In this document: positions 24,901 through 36,100 of the stretch, piece by piece | Layout: each line of letters starts with the position of its first letter | How positions within the stretch are numbered: the stretch's first letter is position 1 | From: Oscarella lobularis | Taxonomy: Eukaryota > Porifera > Homoscleromorpha > Homosclerophorida > Oscarellidae | NCBI RefSeq assembly: GCF_947507565.1 | Contig: NC_089186.1 | Location: 744,001-808,000, forward strand | Length of the DNA stretch: 64,000 nt | Direction: 5' to 3' | Position numbers and translations under genes: made by a program | Notes under the pieces: model-generated | The model's input: the letters and a program-made list of their open reading frames with translations, nothing else | Told to the model about the DNA's origin: nothing | Databases searched by the model: none

Positions 24901-27900
24901 GCTCACGAACTCCATCTGCATAAGTTAAAGTGGATGACCGATCCTGTCTCCAAACAGTGTCTGCTAGTTTTTGCCTTGCCCACAGGTTGCCAGATAGCAG
25001 GTGGAACAGTGCTTCACATTTATCAATATCCCCTCTCGACGCACATTCGGCAATTTCAAAAAGTTCTGACGCAGTAATGGACTCCAGCTGGCGAGCGGCT
25101 ACGGTGCGGAAAAGCTTGCGACCGTACTCAAAAGAGGGATCAAAGCGCCCTGTTGGGAAAACCGGTTGTTTAGAAAAAAGCCTTGCCAGTATTCCGAAAG
25201 GTAGGAAAATTTCCGACGGTTTTCTAAGAGAGCCGTCGGACACAGTAACAAACTCCGACCTCGCCATTTTCTCCCAAACAGCATTATCGATTTGCTGCTC
25301 AGTGTCTAGTAGATATTCCACTACTGTGGTCCGGTCGTCTCTTGAATATGTCGAAAAATCAGGAAAGACGAACATTAGGAAAACGTCCGACAAGGAACGA
25401 TAGTAAACGAAATCCGACAGGAACTTCAAAATTGCTGATTCCTCGTGATTGGGAGACGCAAGAAGATCCCTGCGAATAGGAAGACCTTTTTTTAACGAGC
25501 AAGGGGCAAAACTGGTGCACTGCTTAAGGCTTGCAAAAGCATTTGTCTGGTAAAGACGAAACAAAGGAATATATAAAAGACTACGTCTCTCCTCGATATC
25601 ATTCGGTGGATTAGTTCGGATGATGCTGTATAGAAAGAAAAGCATTTCTTCACATTGTCGATCAGACCAGCTCACCGAAGATGCCGACACTTTGGCAAGA
25701 CACGCGAGAACGCTCGGTGGAGTCCAAATGTAATGTGTCAATTCGTCATTTGAGGAAACGTACTCGGGACAGTCTTGAAGAACAACGCATCCGGTGTTTG
25801 CGAGAGCCGCCGATAACGAAGACGACAGCTGAACAGAAACCGAGTCGTGCCGAGCAAAGATAATCTTTTCGTGACGAACAAGCTTAGCCAACCTTGTGCA
25901 ATGGCTAAAAGGCACAATCGCGTACTCAATTAAGTCACTTAGAACACCACGATGCTTTGCCAGCCACTGCCACAGTTGCTGCATCCATTCCCTAGTTGGA
26001 TGACCATGCTGCATGGGATTCCAATAAACAGTGCTCACGTCACGCTTTATGGCAGTCCAAGTTTCATCCATGACGCTTTTTAGAAGTTTGGAGACGTTGT
26101 GAACGTCCAAGTGCTTCAGTCGCAAGGATGTGCAGCTTGAACGCGACGTCAGTTTCTTGTACAGCGGCTTTTCAACGGACGCGTCAACAAATTTCATTTC
26201 CATCCCAGGAAACAAAGACAGAGGAAATTCTTCGCCTGCAATGTAAACTTCTTCACCTTCAACGTACCTCCGACGACTCCGAAAGGCGACAAACGTTAGA
26301 TTGCTCACTGGCAAAAGACAAAGTCCGTCTAAATCTGTAAAGGAATTGTCCGCTAGAACACAATGAAGTAGACTCAGCTTTTGTCGACGCGAGAGAGTCT
26401 GATAGTGGGAATTATCCTTGAGTGCAGAGCGAATATACTTCGAGTCAAAAGTTTTATACTTAGCGTTGACGTACTCCAAACTCTCCAAGACATTTTCTGG
26501 AGCAAGCACGACCTTCTCTCCAAGAACCAACATTTCTTCAAATGCAATATTCTTATGTTCACCCATTGTTGAAGTGTCGTTCAGAACAGAATCTGAAAGT
26601 TTAATCCAATTTCCTCCCTGTGCTTCCGTCCAAAGAATCTCGTCGCGCTTCAGTTCCGATAATAATCCAAGCAGCACTGTCTTCTTCCAGTGTTTTTTAA
26701 CGTCACTAGGACGCGGCCAAGCTCTATAGACGTTCGTGTGGCCAAGAGAAAGCGAAACAGCTGTTCTAATTAGCCCACAGTAAGCAGGAACAATTAAATG
26801 CTCCAGCAACATATAATTCCAAAGCGCATATTTATCGACCTGCCTGTCAGTTCCAGGCCACTTCAGCTTGCGTCTATTGTCTGCTACGCTGAACGATCCG
26901 TGAACGTGTACTGGAAAACCGGTATTGGTGCTATCGTCATCGCCAGGAGGAAGCGGCAAAAAGCAGAAAATTCGACCCAAGCTATCTGCCTGCTCAGTGA
27001 AAGGCTTCAAGGGAAGGGCAAGTCCAACCCAAGGCAACTGATTCAACTCTATAGCCATTTGTGCAACTTTGGCGTTTTTCTTAGAGATGTAGTGTGCAAG
27101 TAGCCAGCGCTGTGTTATAGGAACCTTACTGCGACTGCAGGACGTGATGCTAACGATGAAAGTTTCTTGCACTGGTGCATGGTTTTTTCTGATACCAATT
27201 TCTAGTCGTCTTCGTGCTTCTTCAACCAAATGCTTAGTATCGCTTCCAAGAGCCACGCTGAATACTTCATTTGGGGTTGCTTCGCCAGGACTCCATTCAA
27301 GAATTTTGATAGAAGTCACGGACTTCAAAAAAAGAGGAACGAGATGAGCGTCGGCTTTGAAGGACTCAAACAGACTGCGAATACTCGCTGGTGAATGAGT
27401 GCTCTTGCTCAGCTCCGACGCTGAGCCCTTCGTCCTCAACGGAAAACGAAAGAGCGTCCCTTTGAAGTCGCCGTCAGAAACTCTGCAGCCAAGAACGTTG
27501 TATGGAGCGAACTGATCCGGAAAAGCTTTCGCGTCACTGAGGAGATAAGAGCGACCGGATTCTCCTTCAGCAACGTATTTCTCGTGAGGGTCAAAAAATC
27601 CCACAATTTTTCCACTAACAACACTTGGTAAATCTGAAAGGCAGCCAGTGAGATTAAAAAATTAGTGACCACGTGCGATTTACCGGTCAAATGATACACG
27701 GAACTGAAACCGATTCCAAAGCGGCCTATTTTCATTGGATCTTTCGCTTTAGCACTTTGATATGGATTTTGAATTCCTTCCCAATCCTTCTCTGCAAAGA
27801 CAGCGTTGTTTTGGGCATAAAGAGCCGGACCTTGAAATTGCTTCATCTCGGCATTGATGACCGAATCTCTTCCGTATGCATTAGGTCTTGCGTCCAATAG

Positions 27901-30146
27901 GAACTGAACTTCCGTTGCACCTGCATCGTCGGCATTTTGAATAAGTTCCTAATCAAACGATTAGTTTATTCCATGGTGCGTATTGAGGACCTTGAGGATT
28001 TGGCCTCCTTCCGGATATCTCTCGAGAATATCCCTAAGTAATTTGCTGAGTGGCGGGGTCCGTTGTCCGAACGCTCCTCCTGATAAACGGGCCATTTTTG
28101 AACTCAGAAGCCGGATAACTGAACTGTCTTTAGTTGCTGCAAAATGCAACGCATTGCGGTTCATCTAGAGTGGCAAATGAAAGAAGGAGAGAAATTGGTA
28201 TTGTGGCTCACGTAATCTCTAGCAGCAACATTGGCTCCTAGATATATCATTTGCTGAACAACGGCAAAAGAAGGACGCAATGAATTGCATGCGTGCATTA
28301 GTGGTGTCATTCCGTTCTAAGAGTAGACAGTGGTAAAAGAATACGTCTGCACGATCGAGTTAAAAAATACCACATCAACTTGATTAATATTGACGCCTTT
28401 TTTAATAACAAGATGTTGAAGAACATTTAGTATGTGAGACTGCGATTTAATTAAGAATAGTATAAAATGTCATTCGATAGTAGCACCAAATTTATGAACT
28501 CACCGTAGCTGAAAAGGAATGCGGTTCAGCCCTGCAGGCTAATGTTAAAGCTGTTTTTCCTTCCTAGAACAACATTAGACGATAAGACACATGCACTTCA
28601 CTTCTCTTAAGACCTGATTAGAAATATTGACATCAAAAATAATGTCACTTTTAAGCCATTGATAGTATGATTGCCAAAAGCCTTTTGTTGCCAACCAGCA
28701 TAAAAACTTGCTTTCACACTAAATTCAGTAATTAGGAACGGAAAGTTGTTTAACGTAATTAAATGTACTGCTCTTAGATTCGCAATTGTTTTCTGAATCA
28801 AAGCAGCGTTTTGTTTTGCCTGATTTATTAGAAGTATAGAAGATAGAGGGTCAGCTCAGGATACGTACCTTCTGCAACGAGTCTTCAAATCGGTTTCCCT
28901 TTGAATTTGTTTCTTTAATTGCACAACGCACAATTTCTATCTGATCCGAAGCTTGAGAACACTTCAATTTCATAACATGGAGTTTTGGTAACTAAACGAA
29001 AGAAGTGGTACAAAAATACTACACCGCTGGGAAACGGTCTTACAAAAATTGCATCCAAAATTTCACCAAAAATCAGCGAGGCCACGTGACGATTGTACTC
29101 CACACGTCTGTGACTTTCCTGAACACGATCACGAATTTGAAACAAAACATCCGGCATTAAACGTCCTAAAAATATATAAACAGCTCAGACCTTTTCGACT
29201 AAAAGATTTTACACAAACCAATTGGAGCCCAAGGAAACGTCCCAAAAGATATCAACACTCCAGCATCAATCTTATGCAAGACACTTAGGATCCCACAGTC
29301 ACCAAGATGATGCATCAAGTTGATAAAAGCACCTCCTGATACAGTTATAGTGACCATGCAAGAACCATCTTCAACACATAGCTCAATATCGCATTTTCGT
29401 ATTTTCATTATTCTTGCTATGTATTGAATGAAGTCTTTTTCCTCTTGCTCAAATCGTCGGCGATCAATATTAGGAAGCATAATACTAATTTTGACCTTTT
29501 CAGCAACTTTCAGTTCATTATTCCGTTTAATTACAGTAGGCGGAAATTGGTGCTTGATTCTCACCCGCTTTAGAAGAGCTTCTTGCAAATAGCCTTTCAA
29601 AGCCTCAACAAAGGAGTCTTGATGCAGCAGATACCAATCTTTCAATTCCTTGGTGACGTCTACAAAAACAGTCTCATCGCTTACAGTCTCATCGCTGGGT
29701 GAAACGTCATCACGATCCAGAACAGTGACAGTCGTTGATCGTCTTCGAATTCCTTGACGTAAAGATTTGCTACACCGACCACCGCGTTTGCGAGAACTCG
29801 GTAGCTTTGTGCGAAACGACGCCTTTCTCAGAGCGGATTTTTGAAAATGGGGGTTAAGGCAGAGGTAAAGGTCACATCCAGCTCCCCCGTTTATTTTGAG
29901 TAGGACATCACAAAAGGTGGCAAAGCTCGGTTTTGGCTTGCAACGTAGTATTCTGTACAGCTTTCGCGCGGTTTCCGCCTTGGATTCTCGCTCAAGCCCG
30001 ACGACGAGCTCATCGTAATGATGCTCTTCGACGCACTTCTCAGCAAACAACTCGTCGAGAAGACTGCCGCTTAGGACGTTCGCAAGAAGGGTAATAGCTT
30101 TACCCATCACCGGCCGAAAACGAGTAGACCACCGCCGGTCACCCAT
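14727..30146 (-). CDS. CARD-ankyrin-sacsin-J-HEPN giant protein
   Basis: A predicted 4952-residue sacsin-family protein with a death-fold N terminus. Twelve exons keep frame exactly (14859 nt): 29219-30146, 29044-29165, 28869-28991, 28755-28820, 28614-28718, 28504-28563, 28374-28439, 28212-28316, 27991-28164, 27684-27948, 15968-27633, 14727-15905. Order: CARD, unknown module, a few ankyrin repeats, three GHKL/HSP90-type ATPase modules (N-box [13 protein letters not shown] near 27940, [13 protein letters not shown] near 23860, ELLQNADDA near 20840; each followed by G-x-G motifs such as IGRFGIGF), J domain with intact HPD near 15470, and C-terminal HEPN ([14 protein letters not shown]). Human sacsin (4579 aa) has three such modules, J and HEPN, but a ubiquitin-like domain at the N terminus rather than CARD and ankyrins. 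The start ATG at 30146 was chosen because it sits just before the CARD; an upstream in-frame ATG is possible. Confidence 0.88.
15968..27633 (-). other. Single 11.7 kb exon carrying most of the sacsin repeats
   Basis: An open frame of 3888 codons without a stop. It holds the end of GHKL module 1, all of modules 2 and 3 and the long spacers between them. Vertebrate sacsin is also known for one giant coding exon. At the 3-prime edge a change of frame is best explained by a 62 nt intron (15906-15967) with a weak donor. The alternative is a 1 nt indel. Confidence 0.85.
29219..30146 (-). other. Exon 1 of the sacsin-like gene: CARD plus unknown module
   Basis: Residues about 10-95 form a CARD-like helical bundle ([19 protein letters not shown], then [20 protein letters not shown]), which normally binds another CARD. 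A basic linker rich in R and S follows. Then comes a module of about 130 residues with alternating predicted strands and helices, ending [19 protein letters not shown]. The same module occurs in the pseudogene next door. I do not recognise it with certainty; a TRADD-N-like ferredoxin fold is one possibility. Confidence 0.75.
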
Positions 30147-30530
30147 TATCCTTCGGACTCTCTCGAGCGCGCTACACTGTATTCCAGAGCACATGCCCCG
30201 GATGTGTCTGGGGGGCACGGATCGGATCCGTGGTCTGGGTTTCCGACGCTAGTCTCCCAAGAGAGATGCCGTACGGTCGAAAAGCGAGGCATTATTTTTG
30301 CGAGGGTGCGCGTTGGGACTATCGCAAGTCCACGCCTTGCAGACGCCTGGGCTTTTAATCCGGCGCGAGAGCTTGTAAATAAATAAATAAATAAATAAAT
30401 GAGTTGCACTGACGTAATCTTCTTACTGTGGTGTGGCTTTGTTGGATCCATAAGAAGCGTCCATATAAAAGGTAAGAATATAGAAAACAATATCTACTTT
30501 TACCCATACAGTTCGTCCAACTATATTTTT
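30147..30530. promoter_or_regulatory. Likely promoter region of the sacsin-like gene
   Basis: Sits directly upstream of the minus-strand start and between it and the pseudogene. It includes a moderately GC-rich stretch (30200-30370). No TATA box or named factor site was recognised. Confidence 0.3.
30377..30400. repeat. (AAAT)6 microsatellite
   Basis: Six uninterrupted copies of AAAT in the upstream region of the sacsin-like gene. Confidence 0.9.
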
Positions 30531-31690
30531 ATGAGTCTACGGCTGACGCCCACCTTGTTAAAGAACTTAAGAAGATTACCTACTGTTGGGGATTTTGCCC
30601 CTTCGATCCACGACTTGAGAACTTTAGACATATGCGAGCGACGTTCGAGCTAGTGGAATCGCCAATCTCTTCGACATCATCTAAGCCAATGCCAAAGACA
30701 ACTCCAATTTCTTCCCATTTTGATTCTTTGACAAAGGCGCATGTCCTCAATAAATTTTGGGGTACCAATTCGTCGATCGTTAGAGGGAAAGAGTCTAAAG
30801 AGAGATACATTCATTTATCAAGAATGTAATATCTTTTGAGGAAAGCCTTTTCAGCCAGTATATACAGATCTCGGACGGAGGAATACCGACCTTTCTCTGG
30901 ACGAACCGAGAACAAGACGCTAAGGATCCCGTAGTCACCAAGATGATGCATCAGGTTGATGAAAGCACCTCCTGGTACAGTTACAGTATAGTGATGATGC
31001 AAGAACCGTCTTTAACCCATATTTCAAGATCGGATTTTCTTATCTTCATAATTTCTGTTATGTAATCGACGAAGTCTTCTTCGTGTCCTTTGAAACTCAG
31101 GCGATCGATGTTAGGAAATCTAATACTTATTTGGACAAATTCTGCAACTTCCAGCCTGATAGCATTCCGCTCTCTCAATGTACGTGGAAAATGCTTCACG
31201 ATTCTAACCACCCGTTGTGGAATAGCTTCTCGAAAATAGTCTTCCAAGGCCGTTACAAAAGAGTCTTCATGCAGCTTAATTGTAGCGCTCCTCCAACTCC
31301 TTGGTGACATCTACAAATACAGTAACTTCTTCATCGTGCGGTGAAGCGTTTGCACTGCGAGACAAAGGACGTGCCTGATGATTTTATTGTAAACGAGTGC
31401 CATCAATGCAGTCGAAAAGGTCTCGTCCAGCTCCCCCGCTTAGTTTGAGTAGAACATCGCAAAAGGTGGTAAAGCTTAGCTTGGGCTTACGATGAAGAAT
31501 AAGGAAAAGACTTCGCGCCCTTTCTTCATCCGATTCTCGCTTCCGTGCGCCGAATTAAAAGCTCACTGTAGTGATGCTCGTCAATGCACTTTTCAGCAAA
31601 CAACTTATCGAGTAGTTGGCCACGAAGAAGATTCGCAAGAAGAGGAATAGCTTCATCAAATACGGGCTGAAAACGACTAGACCATAGCGG
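30531..31690 (-). pseudogene. CARD - unknown module - death domain pseudogene (mosaic)
   Basis: Read on the minus strand it contains, in order: a CARD closely matching exon 1 of the sacsin-like gene (31400-31690); the same unknown module (30990-31310); a short segment SVRPEKGRYSSVRDLYI matching the end of the COR exon of the DAPK-like gene (about 30850-30900); and a death domain matching that gene (30540-30790). At least three frame breaks are visible: in the CARD near 31555, a 5 nt insertion in the module near 30980, and one in the death domain near 30637. The locus cannot encode a full protein. It records a former CARD-module-DD adaptor, or a fusion of its two neighbours. Confidence 0.8.
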
Positions 31691-31783
31691 GTCACCTATG
31701 GGTCATTTTTTCACTAACGCGCGTTAGAATTTACAAGCGACCTTTAAGTTCGTGTGACAACGCTTTGTTATTTGCTGATCAGT

Positions 31784-33081
31784 GCACGAGCCTTCATCAA
31801 AAGTGCATCTTTATAAAATACGAGGAAAAAAGATATTGTTCCTCGTGCACATGTATAACATTAGTCTATCAATCATGACTGCTGGGAGTAAAACTAAACA
31901 AACACATTTGTCTTAGAACGAGCAGTCAGAAAATTCAACAAAGATCAGTAGAAGACGCACTGAAGACTTGTCCATTGCTGCAGCTGCCTCTCTCACGTTT
32001 GAGGAACCAATAGTGCTAGTGGAAGCAGAGATATACGTGCCCCCATTTAAGGATTGCTTCCTTAATTTCCGCGGACACAAGTGGGCAGTGCATATCCATC
32101 GTTACATCCAATCACGGGACTTTCGCTGTGGGAATTACGGAGAAGGGAAACGAAGAGTGCATAAATGTGGATAGATTATGAGATGGAAGCTTGCATAGGG
32201 AACCGAAGGACGAAAACAAAAGGAAGCGAGAGGAAAATTAGATTAGGAAGGACAAATTAAATTAGTATAAACCACGAGACAGAGATGGAGAGATTCAAAT
32301 TTCCAGACTCTCTTTCATTTAGTAAAAGCTGCTAGAACCCTGTGCTTTAATTCTCATGTAAATATACTTCAGGTGAAAATACCGTGAGATCAAACGAATT
32401 CTTCTTGAAACACCTGTCTCTTATGGAGGTTGTCAATTTAGCATTGCAGAATTTTTTTCTTGCATCTTGCATCTAAATTCTTGAGACACTTATCAGAGGA
32501 TTCGCGTGTTCCTCGATTTTATCTGTGCTTCACGTTACCTTATACGTACAAGACCACTTCCACATGAAAGTATCTCGCGTATCCAAGGTAATTTTTAGGC
32601 ATCGTCTGCTCTACTAACGTTGGCAGGCTACCATAGAACGTGTCAGATTTATCCATGCAACAGCCGCGCGTGGCATGAATGCAGTTAACAGTAGTTTCGC
32701 TCTCGATTGCCTACCTTCGTAAAGATCCGACGTACGTTAAATAACCATCGTTTGGAGGCGTTAATCAAAAGAGGCCACGGTACCGACCATAGAAGCAAAG
32801 TACACAGTAGCTTTGCATGGAGCGGCATCACGTGCATCACTTGAGACTCTTTGAGTCAATTTGCGGTAAATGCCATCAAGACGTTTCTTCTGGTTGAGGT
32901 ATTTAGCTTTTATGCAAAGTTCTGAAGAAAGCTAGCCGAAAACGCCTCGAGCAGATGTCCAAAACCGTTTGATTCTTATGCGGCTGCGCGTACGTGCAAG
33001 AAGGCGAGTACATAAACAAGGTCACCGCGGAAAGACCGGTTCATGGACACCGCTAGTACATTACTGTCTACTACATCCTTT
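31784..33081. repeat. Segmental duplication 2, second copy
   Basis: Same orientation as 12864-14138 and alignable end to end by eye. It ends about 30 bp before the first visible exon of the first ankyrin-kinase gene, so it may supply that gene's promoter. The left copy has no such gene behind it. Confidence 0.9.
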
Positions 33082-33109
33082 CGTGATAAAACTCTTCTTG
33101 ACTGTTCAT

Positions 33110-36100
33110 AGAGTTTTTCTCGGCTATCGCCAGCGGAAAAACGAAAAAGGTTCGCGAATTTGTGTCTAAACAGCCTGTACAATGGAAAACGATGGTTACC
33201 AAGGTACGATACGCGTTTTTCCCTAGAAACGGTGACTCGTGACGCCGTTGATATCGCTCTTTTGGGTATATCTCTAGAGGCCTTCTTTCTTGTTTAGGAC
33301 GGACTCAGTGCAATAGCTTTTGCTATTTCGTGCAATTCATTAGAAGTGGCAGAGTATTTTCTTTCAACGGGATTAGATATCGAGAGTCGAGTTGACATGG
33401 TATTGTTAGGATTTCCAAAACTGAAGAAACGCGTATTTGAGTTTGATGCTACGTAGAAAGGAGCGACTGCTTTTCTTCACGCTTCTCACAAAGGATCTGT
33501 GAAAGGAGTCGATCTGCTATTGAGAAAGGGCTGTAACGTTCATGTGAAGGACGACGTGAGTGACACTTCTCACAGTATTTTACTATTGATACTCGCTTAG
33601 GACGGCAATGGAGTTCTGGCATTAGCGTGCTTAGGAAGCCATCTTATGATGGTTAAAAAAATTTGCACAATGGGTTTCTCGGTGAACACAACTCATCAGG
33701 TAGAGATAAATAATAATATGTTTATTATTACAAGAATTCTGGTTTCTCCATAGGATGAAAATACATCTTTGCATTTTGCAGCTTATAGTGAAAGTGCGGA
33801 AATTACAGCAGATCTAATAGACAACGGAGCAAACGTCGAAGCAAAAAACAAAGTGGTGTCCTAGATAATTTTGCGAGCAAACGACATCAACTTAACGAAT
33901 GGCTTTCTAGTTTGGCTTCACTCCCTTTCTTATGGCCTGTAATTTAGACAGCTTGAGCGTCGCCAATTTACTTCTATCAAAAAGATGCAATATTCATGCC
34001 AAAACAAATGTAAGTTTCGGAGGTCATTTTTTCTAAACCTAGTGCATAAATCGATGTAGCGCGGTGACGAGCATTGGCGATGTCAAGTCGCAATGGAAAC
34101 CTTAGAATCGCTCAAGTTTTGATTCAAGTTGGGTTAGACGCAAACGAAGCCCAACACGTAAAACTATTTCCATACTGGTCTTGCTGGGTATTGTATGTGT
34201 TTTCAGCTTGGTTACACATCCTTGCACTGGGCTGCTGAAAAAGGACAACTTAGACTCGCAGACTTTCTTCTTAAGAACGGCTCTAAAATAGAAGCTCGGG
34301 ACAAGGTAACTGCGATATTTTATAAAAATGCTTCACATCGACTTAATTATTTAATTTATATTCTCATAGTTTGGAAAGACGCCGTTTCTCGTGGCTTGTA
34401 CGTACAATCAATCAAAAGTAGCTAAGCTCTTCATATCCAAAGGTTGCAATGTTCACGTCAAATCCAATGTCAGCTTTTGTTGTGAAAGACCTATATAACT
34501 ATGAGCATGTGTATATTAGCGTGCTGATGGAGCCTTAGCAATGGCGACTTGGAACGAAAACGTCGAACTTGCTGAAGTATTGATTCAACTTGGTTTAGAC
34601 GTTAATGAAGCACATGGAGTAACTTTTCCTCGCGTATATATATATTATACTTTCGCGTGCATTTATTCTTTTATGAAGTTTTGCTGCACACCCTTACACT
34701 GGGCAGCTAGCAAAGGAAATTGCGAATTAGGTGAACTTCTTATTGGAGAGGGTGCTGCGCTTGAAGTTAAAGACGAGGTAACAAAACGCTTTATTGGCAC
34801 GATATTTTCCTTCATGACGTTCCGTGGTGTGTCCTTGCTAAGCTTGGATATACACCGTTTCTTATGGCTTGTAGCTGTCAGAAATTTCCTTTCGTCGAAT
34901 TCCTGATATCAAAGGGGTGCAATATACATGCAAAGAGCAATGTGCGGTTTTATACTGACATTTTGTCACTAACAATTGATTGCATATATTTTAGCGTGGC
35001 GATGAAGCCTTGGCAATGGCATGTTGGAATGGAAACCTGAAATTCGCTAAGAAACTTATTCAACTCGGATTAGACGTAAATGAATCTCAACGCGTAAGTC
35101 TTATGCATGATTATAATCGCTGCAGCTACCTGACGTTTTGGTTAGGTTGGCTATACCTCTTTGCACTGGGCAGCTCAAGACGGGCATCTAGAACTGGCAG
35201 AATTCTTTATTGAATGTGGGGCCGAGCTTGAAGTTCAAGACGAGGTTTCACAATTTTGACTTTATATTCTACCATAGATGTATTTCGCTGATATTGTAGA
35301 ATGGAAACACTCCGATTTTATGTTGCGCTGTGAGTGATAATGTTGATTTGCTCGGTTTGTTAATCTCAAAGGGTTGCAACGTTCAAGCTAAGAATAAGGA
35401 AGCTATACCTTACAGAAGTATATGTTTACGTTCCTTACAGTGATGTCGCTATAGATCGGTCGAGGATTGCTAGCAACAGCTTGTGCAAATGGACGAGCGA
35501 AAATGACCGAAACGCTTTTAAAGATGGGATTTTCGCTGTTTGAGACGGACTACGTGTGATAATACCTATATTCTGACGTCACAGCCTCTAACACTAATTT
35601 AACTTAGCATCACCGCACGCCGCTTCATTGGGCGGCGCAATGGAATCGAAAGAAAGTTGCGGAAGTTCTCATCGACAAAGGCGCCGACATTGAAGCTCAA
35701 GACAGAGTTTGATCTATAGTTTGATTTGTAGGCGAATATTCTCTCTACGACGAAATCTCTTTTTAGTGCGGAAAAACGCCTTTTTTGTACGCGGTTTGGC
35801 GTGGGAAAAATGAATTTGCTCATTATTTACTTGACGAAGGATGCAATTTTTCTGCACTAGATCATGCAAGATGATCATTCACTTCTTGTAGAAAATAAAC
35901 GGCGCTTTTTTCTTTTTAGAATGGTCAGGGTGCATTGACCTTGGCTTGCATTGAAGGGCATCACGACACAGCAGAATGGCTCGTATCAAAGTTTAAATCC
36001 CAGGTTAGGTTACTGTCTTTTACGAATAAATAAAAGTCTAATGAATTAGCTTGTAGGATATCGATTGCCTTCTACATGTTGCAGCCCAAAACGATTTTGA

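Noticed and set aside
16425-27347. Many plus-strand frames of 60-160 codons opposite the sacsin-like gene
   Set aside because: They are shadows of the giant exon on the other strand; the minus-strand frame has clear domain motifs throughout.
28755-28820. Exon 4 of the sacsin-like gene with an alternative donor at 28768
   Set aside because: The GTACAT donor leaves the wrong phase for the following CESKF exon; the GTTAAA donor at 28754 keeps frame.
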